From Desulfobacterales bacterium (GTDB lineage Bacteria; Desulfobacterota; Desulfobacteria; Desulfobacterales; Desulfosarcinaceae), in the NCBI GenBank assembly GCA_016218685.1, contig JACRDD010000039.1, positions 1-51,617 of the forward strand: a DNA stretch of 51,617 nt, read 5' to 3'. Shown in pieces: positions 35,167 to 42,786 of this stretch (position 1 is its first letter; every line of letters begins with the position of its first letter). The notes below the pieces were generated by a model. It made no database searches. It was given only the letters and a program-made list of their open reading frames with translations, and was not told where the DNA came from. A program made the translations under genes and the position numbers.

Positions 35167-36486
35167 TCAAATCGCGTCAAAATCGGTTTCGCTGCAAGGC
35201 AGCAGGATGCATACCGTGGTGCCCTGGCCGTACACGCTGTCGATCTCGATATGGCCCCCATGGGCCTCCACGATGGTCTTGGCCAGGCTTAGTCCCAGGC
35301 CGTATCCCCCTGTCCGCGGGGAGCGCGACGGGTCCACGCGGTAGAAGGGTTCGAAGACCAGCGCCAGATCCGCCGGGGGGATGCCGACCCCCTGGTCGCG
35401 GACCGTGATGACGGCCCAGGATTCCCTGGCATGCAGAGCGATTGTTACCGGCGGGCTTTTTTCCGTGCTGTATTTCAGCGCATTGTCGATGATGTTCTTG
35501 AGCGCCTTTTCGATCTGCCGGGCGTCGACGGCCATGGGCGCCAGTTGCGGCAGGTCGCCGAGCCGCACGCCCGGCGGGCGATGGCCGAAGCCGGCCGCCG
35601 ATGCGCTGATCAGGCGCGCCAGGTCGGTGGGCGTGCGCTTGAGTTCGACCTGGGTGCCCACGGCGCGGGCCGTTTCCAACAGTTCGGTGATTTTTGCCTC
35701 CATCTCCCGAATGTCTTCGTCGATGCTCGCTTTGCCGCAATCCTCGGGAAGCATGGCCATGGCCACTTTCAGGCGCGTCAGCGGCGAACGCAGTTCATGG
35801 CTGACGTCCAGCACCAGACGTTCCTTGGCCTTGATCAACTGCGCCAATTGCCGGGTCATGGCGTTGAACGAGCGGGAGAGCGCGGCGAGTTCATCGTGGC
35901 CCTGGACCGGCACCCGGTGGGCGAGCTGGCCCTGGGCGATCTGCTGGACTCCGTGTTCGAGCCAGCGCAAGGGCTTGAGCACGCGCCGGATGGCGAAGTA
36001 AACAGCCACCAGCAGCAAAGTAATGCTCAGCAGCAGTATAAAGCCGAACCGCATGATCTTTTGCTCCGCATCCAGGGCCCGGGGCACGAAGAAGGTCAAG
36101 CGGCCATCGTGCTGAGCGACGTTAATCACATGGTTTCCGTGATAGGAGCCTGCCCGGATGCGGCCCTTCTGGAAGCGCATCAGGTGGTAGCGGTGCGGTT
36201 GGGGGAACTCTTCGGCCGGATGGGTGGACCAGTGCACCGCGGCTGAATCGTAGGCGATCTTCATCTGCGTTTCTGCGGCCAGGCGCCGAGCGCGCTCCAG
36301 GTCCGGCGGCTCGCCCAGCTCGCGCACCAGGAAATCGATGTAGCGCACCAGATGGGACTCGTAGGAGGTGCTGATGTGGTGGCGAAAGGAACCGATAAAA
36401 AGGATGATGCCCAGATTGATGGCGATGCCGGCAACCGCAAGGGTCGCGAAGAGTTTGACGAAGACCGAAGAGAAAAATTTAGGCAT
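35167..36486 (-). CDS. CpxA/EnvZ-like sensor histidine kinase
   Basis: This 439-aa membrane kinase has helices at about 11-33 and 147-166 flanking a periplasmic sensor, HAMP (about 167-218), H-box with His230 (LVLDVSHELRSPLTRLK), N-box DNALKYS, and G-boxes DQGVGIP and GYGLGLSLAKTIVEAHGG. It resembles CpxA and EnvZ. Its partner response regulator ends 6 bp upstream and a Spy/CpxP-like protein is nearby, so it most likely monitors envelope stress. Periplasmic metal or misfolded protein are the usual signals in such systems; this is by analogy. Confidence 0.92.
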   Translation of the reverse strand: MPKFFSSVFVKLFATLAVAGIAINLGIILFIGSFRHHISTSYESHLVRYIDFLVRELGEPPDLERARRLAAETQMKIAYDSAAVHWSTHPAEEFPQPHRYHLMRFQKGRIRAGSYHGNHVINVAQHDGRLTFFVPRALDAEQKIMRFGFILLLSITLLLVAVYFAIRRVLKPLRWLEHGVQQIAQGQLAHRVPVQGHDELAALSRSFNAMTRQLAQLIKAKERLVLDVSHELRSPLTRLKVAMAMLPEDCGKASIDEDIREMEAKITELLETARAVGTQVELKRTPTDLARLISASAAGFGHRPPGVRLGDLPQLAPMAVDARQIEKALKNIIDNALKYSTEKSPPVTIALHARESWAVITVRDQGVGIPPADLALVFEPFYRVDPSRSPRTGGYGLGLSLAKTIVEAHGGHIEIDSVYGQGTTVCILLPCSETDFDAI

Positions 36487-36492
36487 CGATTA

Positions 36493-37173
36493 TTACCCGC
36501 CGATGAACATATAGCCGGCGCCCCAGATGGTTTTGATGAACTCCGGCGCCTTGGGGTCGTCCCCGAGCTTCTGGCGCAGGCGGCTCATGGTGATATCCAC
36601 CGACCGATTGAACGCCTCGCTGTCCATGCCGCGCAGCTCCTGCAAGACCCGGTCACGGTTCAGCACCTTGCCGGGGTGGCGCGCCAGCAACGCCAGGGCC
36701 TCGAATTCATGGGTGGTCAACTCCACCGGTTTGCCGTCCAGGAAAACCTTGCGCTGGGCCGTGTCCAGACTGAGGCGGCCGAACGTCTGGATGCCGCCCG
36801 GGCTTGCGCCGGCCGTGCGGCGCAGCACGGCCTGGATGCGGGCCACCAGTTCCCGGGGTTCGAAGGGTTTGGGCAGATAGTCGTCGGCGCCGATCTCCAG
36901 GCCGATGATCCGATCCATGGGATCGCCCCGGGCCGTGAGCATGATAATGGGCACGGACGAATCCCGGCGGATCTGCTTGCACAACTCGAATCCGTTCATT
37001 TCAGGAAGCATCACATCCAGGATGATCAATGCGGGCTTATCCCGGCGCAGCTTTTTCAGCCCTTCGCCGGGGGTGACGGCACTTTCCACCCGGAAACCGA
37101 ACCCGGCCAGAAAGTCGGTCAGCAGGCGGTTCAGTTTGGGATCATCGTCGATAATCAGCAGAAGTGGTTTCAT
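36493..37173 (-). CDS. OmpR-family response regulator (CpxR-like)
   Basis: This 226-aa regulator has a receiver domain with phospho-acceptor Asp53 (ILDVMLPEMNG), acidic pocket Asp9-Asp11 and Lys102, then a winged helix-turn-helix (about 130-225; TTHEFEALALLARHPGKVLNRDRVL ... GAGYMF). It is co-transcribed with the histidine kinase. Three GTAAC boxes 10 bp apart upstream of the spy-like gene (37889-37913) match the direct-repeat layout bound by CpxR-type proteins, so that gene is probably a target. Confidence 0.94.
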   Translation of the reverse strand: MKPLLLIIDDDPKLNRLLTDFLAGFGFRVESAVTPGEGLKKLRRDKPALIILDVMLPEMNGFELCKQIRRDSSVPIIMLTARGDPMDRIIGLEIGADDYLPKPFEPRELVARIQAVLRRTAGASPGGIQTFGRLSLDTAQRKVFLDGKPVELTTHEFEALALLARHPGKVLNRDRVLQELRGMDSEAFNRSVDITMSRLRQKLGDDPKAPEFIKTIWGAGYMFIGG

Positions 37174-37309
37174 CGGGTACCGGTTTGCCGGGTTGGCCGG
37201 GTCGGGAGATGCCTGGTGGCGCTTCCCAACCCGGGGCTGGATGACTTCAGGACTTCACCCTACCATAACCCGTTCTTGGATGGAAACCCTTGGGCGTCGG
37301 CCGGGAGGA

Positions 37310-37786
37310 TTAGCGATTCTCTCGCCCCCAGGGGCACCGGCCCTGATGGGATTCCAACCGGGCAATCAGCTTTTCGCGTTGCTCGGGTGTCAGCAGGGCG
37401 TGAAATGCAGCCAGGTTCGTCGCCGCCAGATCGAGCAGCTCCTCGAAGGCCGGCCGTTTGGCCTCGACCAGTTGCTTCAGATCCTCCGGCCGCACCTGGT
37501 CTTTGCGCAGTTCATCCAGAAGCGCCTTCTTGACGTCCGTACGCATGCCCCGCATCGTCGCATGCTTGTCCGCCATGGCTGTGAGCATGCGCTCCAATTC
37601 GACCTGCTGTGCTTCGCTGAGCGCCAGTTCCTGCGTAGCCCACGATTTCACATGGGCCACCTTTTCTTCCGGCGTCCAGTTCCGGCCCCGGAAACAGCCG
37701 ACGCGCCCCGGATCGCAAGCCATGAAGCCCACGAGCAGAAAAGCGGTGGCGAGCAATCCCACGGAGACCCAAATGACTGTTTTCAT
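37310..37786 (-). CDS. Spy/CpxP-like periplasmic protein
   Basis: This 158-aa exported protein has a hydrophobic N-terminus (about 5-23) ending ...FMAC, which could be lipidated although the lipobox is atypical. A helical body follows with LALSEAQQVELERML and LLTPEQREKLIARLESHQ, which correspond to the LTxxQ motifs of Spy/CpxP chaperones. Such proteins bind unfolded periplasmic proteins or inhibit the sensor kinase. It is encoded upstream of the CpxR/A-like genes on the same strand and may head their operon. Confidence 0.85.
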   Translation of the reverse strand: MKTVIWVSVGLLATAFLLVGFMACDPGRVGCFRGRNWTPEEKVAHVKSWATQELALSEAQQVELERMLTAMADKHATMRGMRTDVKKALLDELRKDQVRPEDLKQLVEAKRPAFEELLDLAATNLAAFHALLTPEQREKLIARLESHQGRCPWGRENR

Positions 37787-37888
37787 AATACCCTCCTTTT
37801 TCGACCGTTCTATGCATTCGTTCGCATGCCTGAACCGCCAGGCATGGGTATGAATACGATCCCCGGCCGGGGAATGCTTTTCCGCCGG

Positions 37889-37913
37889 GTAACAAGTTGT
37901 AACAATGTGTAAC
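37889..37913. promoter_or_regulatory. three GTAAC direct repeats at 10-bp period (CpxR-box-like)
   Basis: GTAAC is found at 37889-37893, 37899-37903 and 37909-37913, each separated by 5 bp. OmpR-family regulators bind tandem half-sites one helical turn apart; the CpxR consensus is GTAAA-N5-GTAAA. The array is about 105-125 bp upstream of the spy-like ATG (minus strand) and about 250 bp from the HD hydrolase start. The rest of the 377-bp gap 37787-38163 shows no other clear element. Confidence 0.65.
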
Positions 37914-38163
37914 GGCGTTCGGTTTTACTCCATCGGAGCGGGTCTGGCGCTGGGTGGGATAGCAACGATGGCGCCAGCCGGGTATCACGGCAGTTTATGA
38001 AATAGGTAGTAGACCTTATGGACGGCTTCGCCAGCACTTCGTGGGGTTGGCCACCTGCGAACGGCGAAGTGATCGGCGCCCTGCTCCTTGACAAACCATG
38101 ATCGGCTTCATAATTCATCCCAGGGGCGATGCACCACCGGGTCGACCCGGGGAGGAATGGACC

Positions 38164-38985
38164 GTGAGCACCACCGATGAAAAGATCTACTGCCGGTTGC
38201 ACGACTGGCTCCTTGCCCACATCCAAAGCTTTGCCATCGCGGACGAAGCCGCCCGGCGCCATTTCGATCTCAAGCGCACCCACTCGCTGAAGGTGGCTGA
38301 AGAGATCGACCGCCTCGGGCGTGCCCTGGGGCTCGCATCGCGCCCGCTCCTGATCGCCCGGGTCATCGGGCTGCTCCACGACGCCGGCCGGTTCGAACAG
38401 TACGACCGCTACCGCACCTACAACGACGCCGCCTCCATGGACCACGGCGCCCTGGGGGCGGCCATCGTGTCGTCCAACGGCCTGCTGGCGGCCTTCGATA
38501 GTTCAGAGGCGCAGGCCATCACCCAGGCCATCCTGCATCACAACAAGGTGGCGCTGCCCGAAAACCTCTCCAGCGAGGCGCTCTTCTTTTTGAAGCTGAT
38601 CCGCGACGCCGACAAGCTGGATATCTACCGAATCATCATGGAGAACATGGCCGCTGCGGACCAGGCGCTCTTCAAGGTGCTGTTGCCCGGCAACGAGGAT
38701 GCATCCGAGGAGCTCGCCGCGATTCTGATGCGCGGCGACGGCGTGAATTACCAGTTGGCCCGCAACGCCACCGACCGCCTGCTGATGCACGTGGGCTGGG
38801 TCTTCGACATCAATTTCCGGCCCACCCTGCGCGCCATCGCCCACCGAGGCTACCTGGAAACCATTGCCACCGCCCTGCCGCCCACCCCGCGGGTCACCCA
38901 AATCATAACCAAAGCCCGCAACCATCTGGCCGCAGCCTTATCCGATGGGCCCCTATCAGACCTGAACCCGTCCGCCCAAAGCTGA
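38164..38985 (+). CDS. HD-domain phosphohydrolase
   Basis: This 273-aa metal-dependent phosphohydrolase has KRTHSLKVAEEIDRLG, the HD pair in LLHDAGRFEQY, and DHGALGAAIV plus ILHHNK, supplying the His/Asp metal ligands, with Asp in LIRDADKLDIYRI. No second domain is present. The reaction, on a nucleotide or second messenger, is not defined. I chose GTG at 38164 because GGGGAGG is 8-13 nt upstream; the ATG at 38098 in the same frame has no such site and adds residues without family resemblance. Confidence 0.88.
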   Translation: MSTTDEKIYCRLHDWLLAHIQSFAIADEAARRHFDLKRTHSLKVAEEIDRLGRALGLASRPLLIARVIGLLHDAGRFEQYDRYRTYNDAASMDHGALGAAIVSSNGLLAAFDSSEAQAITQAILHHNKVALPENLSSEALFFLKLIRDADKLDIYRIIMENMAAADQALFKVLLPGNEDASEELAAILMRGDGVNYQLARNATDRLLMHVGWVFDINFRPTLRAIAHRGYLETIATALPPTPRVTQIITKARNHLAAALSDGPLSDLNPSAQS

Positions 38986-39042
38986 ACGCCTTCCCTCACC
39001 AGCGCCGACCATCTATCACATTGACAGAACCACATACCGTAG

Positions 39043-39062
39043 TTTACGAGCATGCTCGTAAA
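39043..39062. promoter_or_regulatory. perfect 20-bp palindromic operator
   Basis: TTTACGAGCATGCTCGTAAA is an exact palindrome. TTGACA lies upstream at 39021-39026, 17 bp before a hexamer inside the palindrome, so a bound protein would block the promoter. The ATG of a 26-codon ORF lies within the right arm. The form is typical of dimeric TetR-type repressor sites. Confidence 0.7.
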
Positions 39063-39132
39063 TATGGATGATTGCTTTTTAAACACATACGTCTGGGAAA
39101 ACATTAGCAAGCGCCTCGATCCGGCGGAATAG
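39052..39132 (+). CDS. 26-aa mini-ORF starting in the operator (leader or truncated TetR N-terminus)
   Basis: This short frame reads MLVNMDDCFLNTYVWENISK then RLDPAE and stops 10 bp before the GNAT start. Its sequence recalls the region ahead of the helix-turn-helix of TetR proteins (W-N-I-S motif), and the palindrome over its start would suit an autoregulated tetR gene. It may be the remnant of such a gene, or a leader peptide coupled to the GNAT. An earlier start is impossible because the promoter lies there. Confidence 0.35.
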   Translation: MLVNMDDCFLNTYVWENISKRLDPAE

Positions 39133-39142
39133 CAGATCGATT

Positions 39143-39601
39143 ATGCCAGTGCGTCTATCCAACTCAAACGACTATCCCGATTGGCTGAAACTCGCCAAAG
39201 AGGTCGAGCCCTTGTTCGGCCCCATGGTGGATGATCCGAATTTTTGCGATGGTTTGAGGACAGCCATCCGCGAAGGGCATGCCATCTGCTTCGTCGAAGG
39301 TGGTAAATCCGGCGGCAGCGAGGCTCTCCTCGGCGGCATCCTGATATCCAAAGCGGCCAACGAAATCCTCTGGCTCGCGGTGGCCGAGCGCAGCCGGGGC
39401 CGGAAGATCGGCAGCGCCCTGCTCGCTGAAGCCCTCGGCCGCCTGGATCGCACCCGGCCGATCACGGTGACCACCTTCGAGCGAAGCCTCGCGGCCGGCA
39501 TACCGGCCAGACGGTTGTATGAGTCGGTTGGGTTCCACTATACCGGTGAGGCCGGCCTGAACCCGGCCGGCATCCCCACGGTGGTCATGACGCTCGCATA
39601 G
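39143..39601 (+). CDS. GNAT family N-acetyltransferase
   Basis: This 152-aa acetyltransferase has the acetyl-CoA-binding motif VAERSRGRKIGSALLAEAL (about 86-104) and the C-terminal RRLYESVGFHYTGEAG. The N-terminal DYPDWLKLAKEVEPLFGPMV is shared by a family of uncharacterised GNATs. The acceptor is unknown. Expression probably depends on the promoter-operator at 39021-39062. Confidence 0.9.
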   Translation: MPVRLSNSNDYPDWLKLAKEVEPLFGPMVDDPNFCDGLRTAIREGHAICFVEGGKSGGSEALLGGILISKAANEILWLAVAERSRGRKIGSALLAEALGRLDRTRPITVTTFERSLAAGIPARRLYESVGFHYTGEAGLNPAGIPTVVMTLA

Positions 39602-39681
39602 CGCCACGGCGTCCCATGCCTACAGCCCATGCTCCTCCGTCCGCCCTCCGCCAGCAGAACCCTCCTATTCGGACGAGTCCG

Positions 39682-40482
39682 TCAAGCCTCACGCTGAAAC
39701 AAATGCTTGGTCGCCTCGTCCAGGGGAAAAAGCAGCTCGATGCGCAACTCCTGGGCCGTGGCGTCCAGCGGCGTTCCCAGGGTGGCAATGGTGGAGAAGA
39801 GCGCGGCTTTCAGCGAGTCCTTGGCCAGGGTCAGACTCAACACGGGGGGCGCGGCGTCCAGGCGTAGATCGAGGGGGGCCGCGCCGGACCTCGAACGGGA
39901 AAGCTCCTGGTACAGGGCGATCAGGCCGCTGTTTTGCGTGGCGAGCACCTCTTCCCACAGGCGGGCGAGCAGGAAGTGCTCCACGGCGGGCCACTCCTGG
40001 ACATACGGCCGCAAACCGTCTTGGGCGAACAGCAGGCGAAACACGTTGTCATACTTCTGCAGGGCCGTCTGCCCGACGAAGCGTTGCACCAACCGGACCA
40101 GGCCGCCATTGGCCATCAGAATTCGATAGCCGGTATCGACCACGAAGGCGGGATAGGGCTCGTGCTTTTCCAGCATGCGCCCCAACGCCTGGCGCACGAC
40201 CTGCATCCGTGGCCCGTCGAAAGGTTCTTCGCCGAACTCGGACGCATAGCCGGCCGACTTTAAAAACGCATTGCGATGCCGCAGTGGCAGTTTGAGCGCC
40301 TGGGCGATTTTTAGAATCAATTTTCGGCTCGGCTGGGACCGGCCGGTCTCCACGAAGCTCAGATGCTTGCTGGAGACCCCCACATCCAGGGCCAGATCCA
40401 TCTGGCTGATGCGATGCAACTGCCGCCAGAAGCGCAGCAATTCGCCGGTGGATTCGCTCTTTTGCCGAACCATGGGGTGCAT
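39682..40482 (-). CDS. XRE-family regulator with MmyB-like ligand-binding domain
   Basis: This 266-aa protein has an N-terminal helix-turn-helix of the XRE class (LLRFWRQLHRISQMDLALDV, then VSSKHLSFVETGRSQPSRKL) and a C-terminal MmyB-like domain (AFVVDTGYRILMANGGLVRL ... TLGTPLDATAQELRIELLFP), a PAS-related fold that may bind a fatty acid. I chose the ATG at 40482 because GGAGG precedes it; the open frame extends upstream without family resemblance. It is divergent from the DUF2834 gene, and the palindrome at 40487-40501 overlaps its ribosome-binding site, which suggests autorepression. Confidence 0.92.
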   Translation of the reverse strand: MHPMVRQKSESTGELLRFWRQLHRISQMDLALDVGVSSKHLSFVETGRSQPSRKLILKIAQALKLPLRHRNAFLKSAGYASEFGEEPFDGPRMQVVRQALGRMLEKHEPYPAFVVDTGYRILMANGGLVRLVQRFVGQTALQKYDNVFRLLFAQDGLRPYVQEWPAVEHFLLARLWEEVLATQNSGLIALYQELSRSRSGAAPLDLRLDAAPPVLSLTLAKDSLKAALFSTIATLGTPLDATAQELRIELLFPLDEATKHLFQREA

Positions 40483-40486
40483 GCCT

Positions 40487-40525
40487 TTACCTCCGAGGTA
40501 ATGGACTTTTTTACCTGCGAGCGTA
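40487..40525. promoter_or_regulatory. operator pair between the XRE regulator and DUF2834 gene
   Basis: TTACCTCCGAGGTAA (40487-40501) has perfect 7-bp arms around one base. A second, 11/15-identical copy TTACCTGCGAGCGTA follows at 40511-40525 with centres 24 bp apart. The first covers the xre ribosome-binding site; the second runs into a TACAAT (40524-40529) that could be the -10 of the divergent gene. Confidence 0.65.
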
Positions 40526-40582
40526 CAATGCCCGCAAAGCAAATTCAAATCGAAATCTATCCTGCATTCAAAAGGAGGCACC

Positions 40583-41026
40583 ATGGAGATCTCAAGAAAA
40601 GTGCTTTGCGTCGTTTACGGGATCATCGGTGGGGTGGCCCTGGTGGGTTGCTGGGGCAACAACCTCCAGCTTTTCCAGGGCCTGGACATCCTGGGCGGCA
40701 ACATCCGCTTCTGGCAGTTGACCTTGGCCAATCCGGCCAGCCGCTCGATCACGGTGGACATCCTGGGCATCGGCCTGGCCGCGGTCCTCTGGATGTTCCT
40801 GGAAGCCCGGCGCCTGGCCATGCGCGGGGTGTGGCTCTGGGTGCTGTTCGGCCTGTTCATCGCCATCGGCGCCGCGTTCCCCTGGTTCCTGATCCACCGG
40901 GAGCGGACGCTGGCCCGCCGCGACGGCGCCGCGCCGGCCGGAACCCTGGCCATGGCGGATATGGTCGGCGTCGGGGTGATCGCCATCATCCTCTTGGGAT
41001 ATACGATTCTGGCCTTAACCTGGTGA
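40583..41026 (+). CDS. DUF2834 domain-containing membrane protein
   Basis: This 147-aa protein has four hydrophobic segments (about 8-25, 50-75, 82-105, 125-145). LCVVYGIIGGVALVGCWGNN, VDILGIGLAAVLWMFLEARR and GVWLWVLFGLFIAIGAAFPWFL match the DUF2834 pattern. The function is unknown. AAAGGAGG precedes the ATG. It is divergently paired with the MmyB-like regulator, which probably controls it; this pairing recurs in other bacteria. Confidence 0.88.
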   Translation: MEISRKVLCVVYGIIGGVALVGCWGNNLQLFQGLDILGGNIRFWQLTLANPASRSITVDILGIGLAAVLWMFLEARRLAMRGVWLWVLFGLFIAIGAAFPWFLIHRERTLARRDGAAPAGTLAMADMVGVGVIAIILLGYTILALTW

Positions 41027-41097
41027 GCATCGGAGGGCGTGATTCCCGCTGCCAGTCCGGTGGCGGGGTCGGAACCTGGCCACCGCTGGCCCCGGAT

Positions 41098-42786
41098 TCA
41101 AACCGTAAATCTTCCCACCAAACCCTTGAGCTGATTGGCCAGGCGCGACAGTTCTTCCGCATTCCGATGAACCTGGGCGTTGCTGCGCGTCATGCCGTCC
41201 ACGGAAGCATTGACTTCCGAAAGTTCGCCGGCGATCTGCGCCGAAGCGCTGGAGCTTTGGGCCACGGTTTGATTCACATCGTGGATGCCGTTGGAGACTT
41301 GGACCACGTTGGCGGCAATGTCGCGCGTGGTGGTGGTCTGTTCTTCCATGGCCCCGGCGATGGCAGAGACAAAGTCGTTGACCTTGGTGATGATGCGGCC
41401 GATCTCTTGAATTTTCTGGATGGCGGTCTCCACGGCGGTTTGGATGCCGCGGTTTTTCTCCTTGATTTCGATGCTCGAGGCCGCGGTCTGATTGGCAAGC
41501 TCCTTGATCTCCTTGGCGACCACGGCAAAGCCCCGACCGGCTTCGCCTGCGCGCGCCGCCTCGATGGTGGCATTGAGCGCCAACAGGTTGGTCTGGGCCG
41601 AAATCTCGGTGATGCTTTCGGTGGCCTTGGCGATATCCTTGGCCGATTTGTCCAGCTCGCTCATCATGCTGACGGAGGCCTGCGCCTCCGACACCGCGCC
41701 GTCGCTGATGCCGTGGGCTTCGGCCACATTTTGCACGATCTCGGTTATGACGGCGTTCATCTGCTCGGCCGCCGCGGCCACCGTGCCGATATTTTGCGTG
41801 GCCTGGCCCATCACGTCGGCCACCGATTGCATGCCGTGGCTCATCTGCCCGGCCGAGACCGCCACGGCATTGGAGCGGGTCTGCATGCTGGCCGAATCCG
41901 ACGAGATGTTGGTCGCCAAGCCGGCCAGATGCACGGCTGAGTTGCCCAGCGCCTCGGCATTGGCGGCGATATCCCGGATCATGTGCTGCAACTTTTCGAT
42001 GAAGCGGTTGAAGGCGCTCGACAGCATACCGATTTCATCCTGGCTGTCGACGACGATGCGGGCCGTCAAATCGCCCTGGCCCTCGGCGATATCCTGCACG
42101 CGCTCGTTCATGCGCTTCAAGGGCATGGCCACGTATTTGCGGACCACGACATATAATACCAGGAGCAGTACCGCGACGATGCCGGCCAGGGAGAAGAGCG
42201 CATTGCGAAGCAAAGACCGGCCCATCACGGACTGAATCTCGACGGCGCCTTGCCTGGCCTTGGCCAGCGAGGCCTTGGAAAAACGGAAATGGGTATAGCC
42301 GCCCACCTCGCCCGGTTTCCAACCCAGATGGCAGCGCACGCAGTCTCCGGTGACCATCTGGGGCTGGACGATCTCGAAGGCTTCGGGCGTCCAGCGCAAC
42401 ACCATTTTGGGTTCGGTCGTCATTTGGGTTTGGATCTCTTCGGGCAGTTGGGTTGCGAGATAGGTCTCGTTGGACGAGTGGGTGACCTTCCCTTGGCGGT
42501 TGTGCAGGGAGAATTCCATCAGCCCGTCGATGTCGCGCTGTTCGGCCAGGAGGCGATTGAACTTCTCCATCTCGCCGCGTTCTAGGGAGCCGGCCACAGC
42601 ATGCTCGATGGATTCAAAAATGTTCCTGGCGAAGGCCTCTTCGCGCTGCTGGAGCAGAAGTAAATTCTCCTGGGAGAATCGGGCGATATGGGCGTTGACC
42701 GACAGGTACTGGATCAGTTGTGCGCAGACCGCCACCGCCACGATGGCGACCAGCAAAGAGAGCATCAATTTGATGTGCAGCTTCAT
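41098..42786 (-). CDS. methyl-accepting chemotaxis protein with periplasmic c-type haem motif
   Basis: This 562-aa chemoreceptor has membrane helices at about 7-29 and 194-216, a periplasmic sensor of about 165 residues, HAMP (about 217-270) and a signalling domain with the tip sequence ISAQTNLLALNATIEAARAGE (first residues of the conserved hairpin). The sensor contains CVRCH at 149-153, a covalent haem c attachment site, as in Geobacter and Desulfovibrio DcrA-type haem receptors. The ATG overlaps the stop of the hydrogenase small subunit gene (ATGA), so it is the third cistron of the hydrogenase operon. It should signal to CheA/CheW; the signal may be redox or hydrogen (inference). Confidence 0.92.
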   Translation of the reverse strand: MKLHIKLMLSLLVAIVAVAVCAQLIQYLSVNAHIARFSQENLLLLQQREEAFARNIFESIEHAVAGSLERGEMEKFNRLLAEQRDIDGLMEFSLHNRQGKVTHSSNETYLATQLPEEIQTQMTTEPKMVLRWTPEAFEIVQPQMVTGDCVRCHLGWKPGEVGGYTHFRFSKASLAKARQGAVEIQSVMGRSLLRNALFSLAGIVAVLLLVLYVVVRKYVAMPLKRMNERVQDIAEGQGDLTARIVVDSQDEIGMLSSAFNRFIEKLQHMIRDIAANAEALGNSAVHLAGLATNISSDSASMQTRSNAVAVSAGQMSHGMQSVADVMGQATQNIGTVAAAAEQMNAVITEIVQNVAEAHGISDGAVSEAQASVSMMSELDKSAKDIAKATESITEISAQTNLLALNATIEAARAGEAGRGFAVVAKEIKELANQTAASSIEIKEKNRGIQTAVETAIQKIQEIGRIITKVNDFVSAIAGAMEEQTTTTRDIAANVVQVSNGIHDVNQTVAQSSSASAQIAGELSEVNASVDGMTRSNAQVHRNAEELSRLANQLKGLVGRFTV

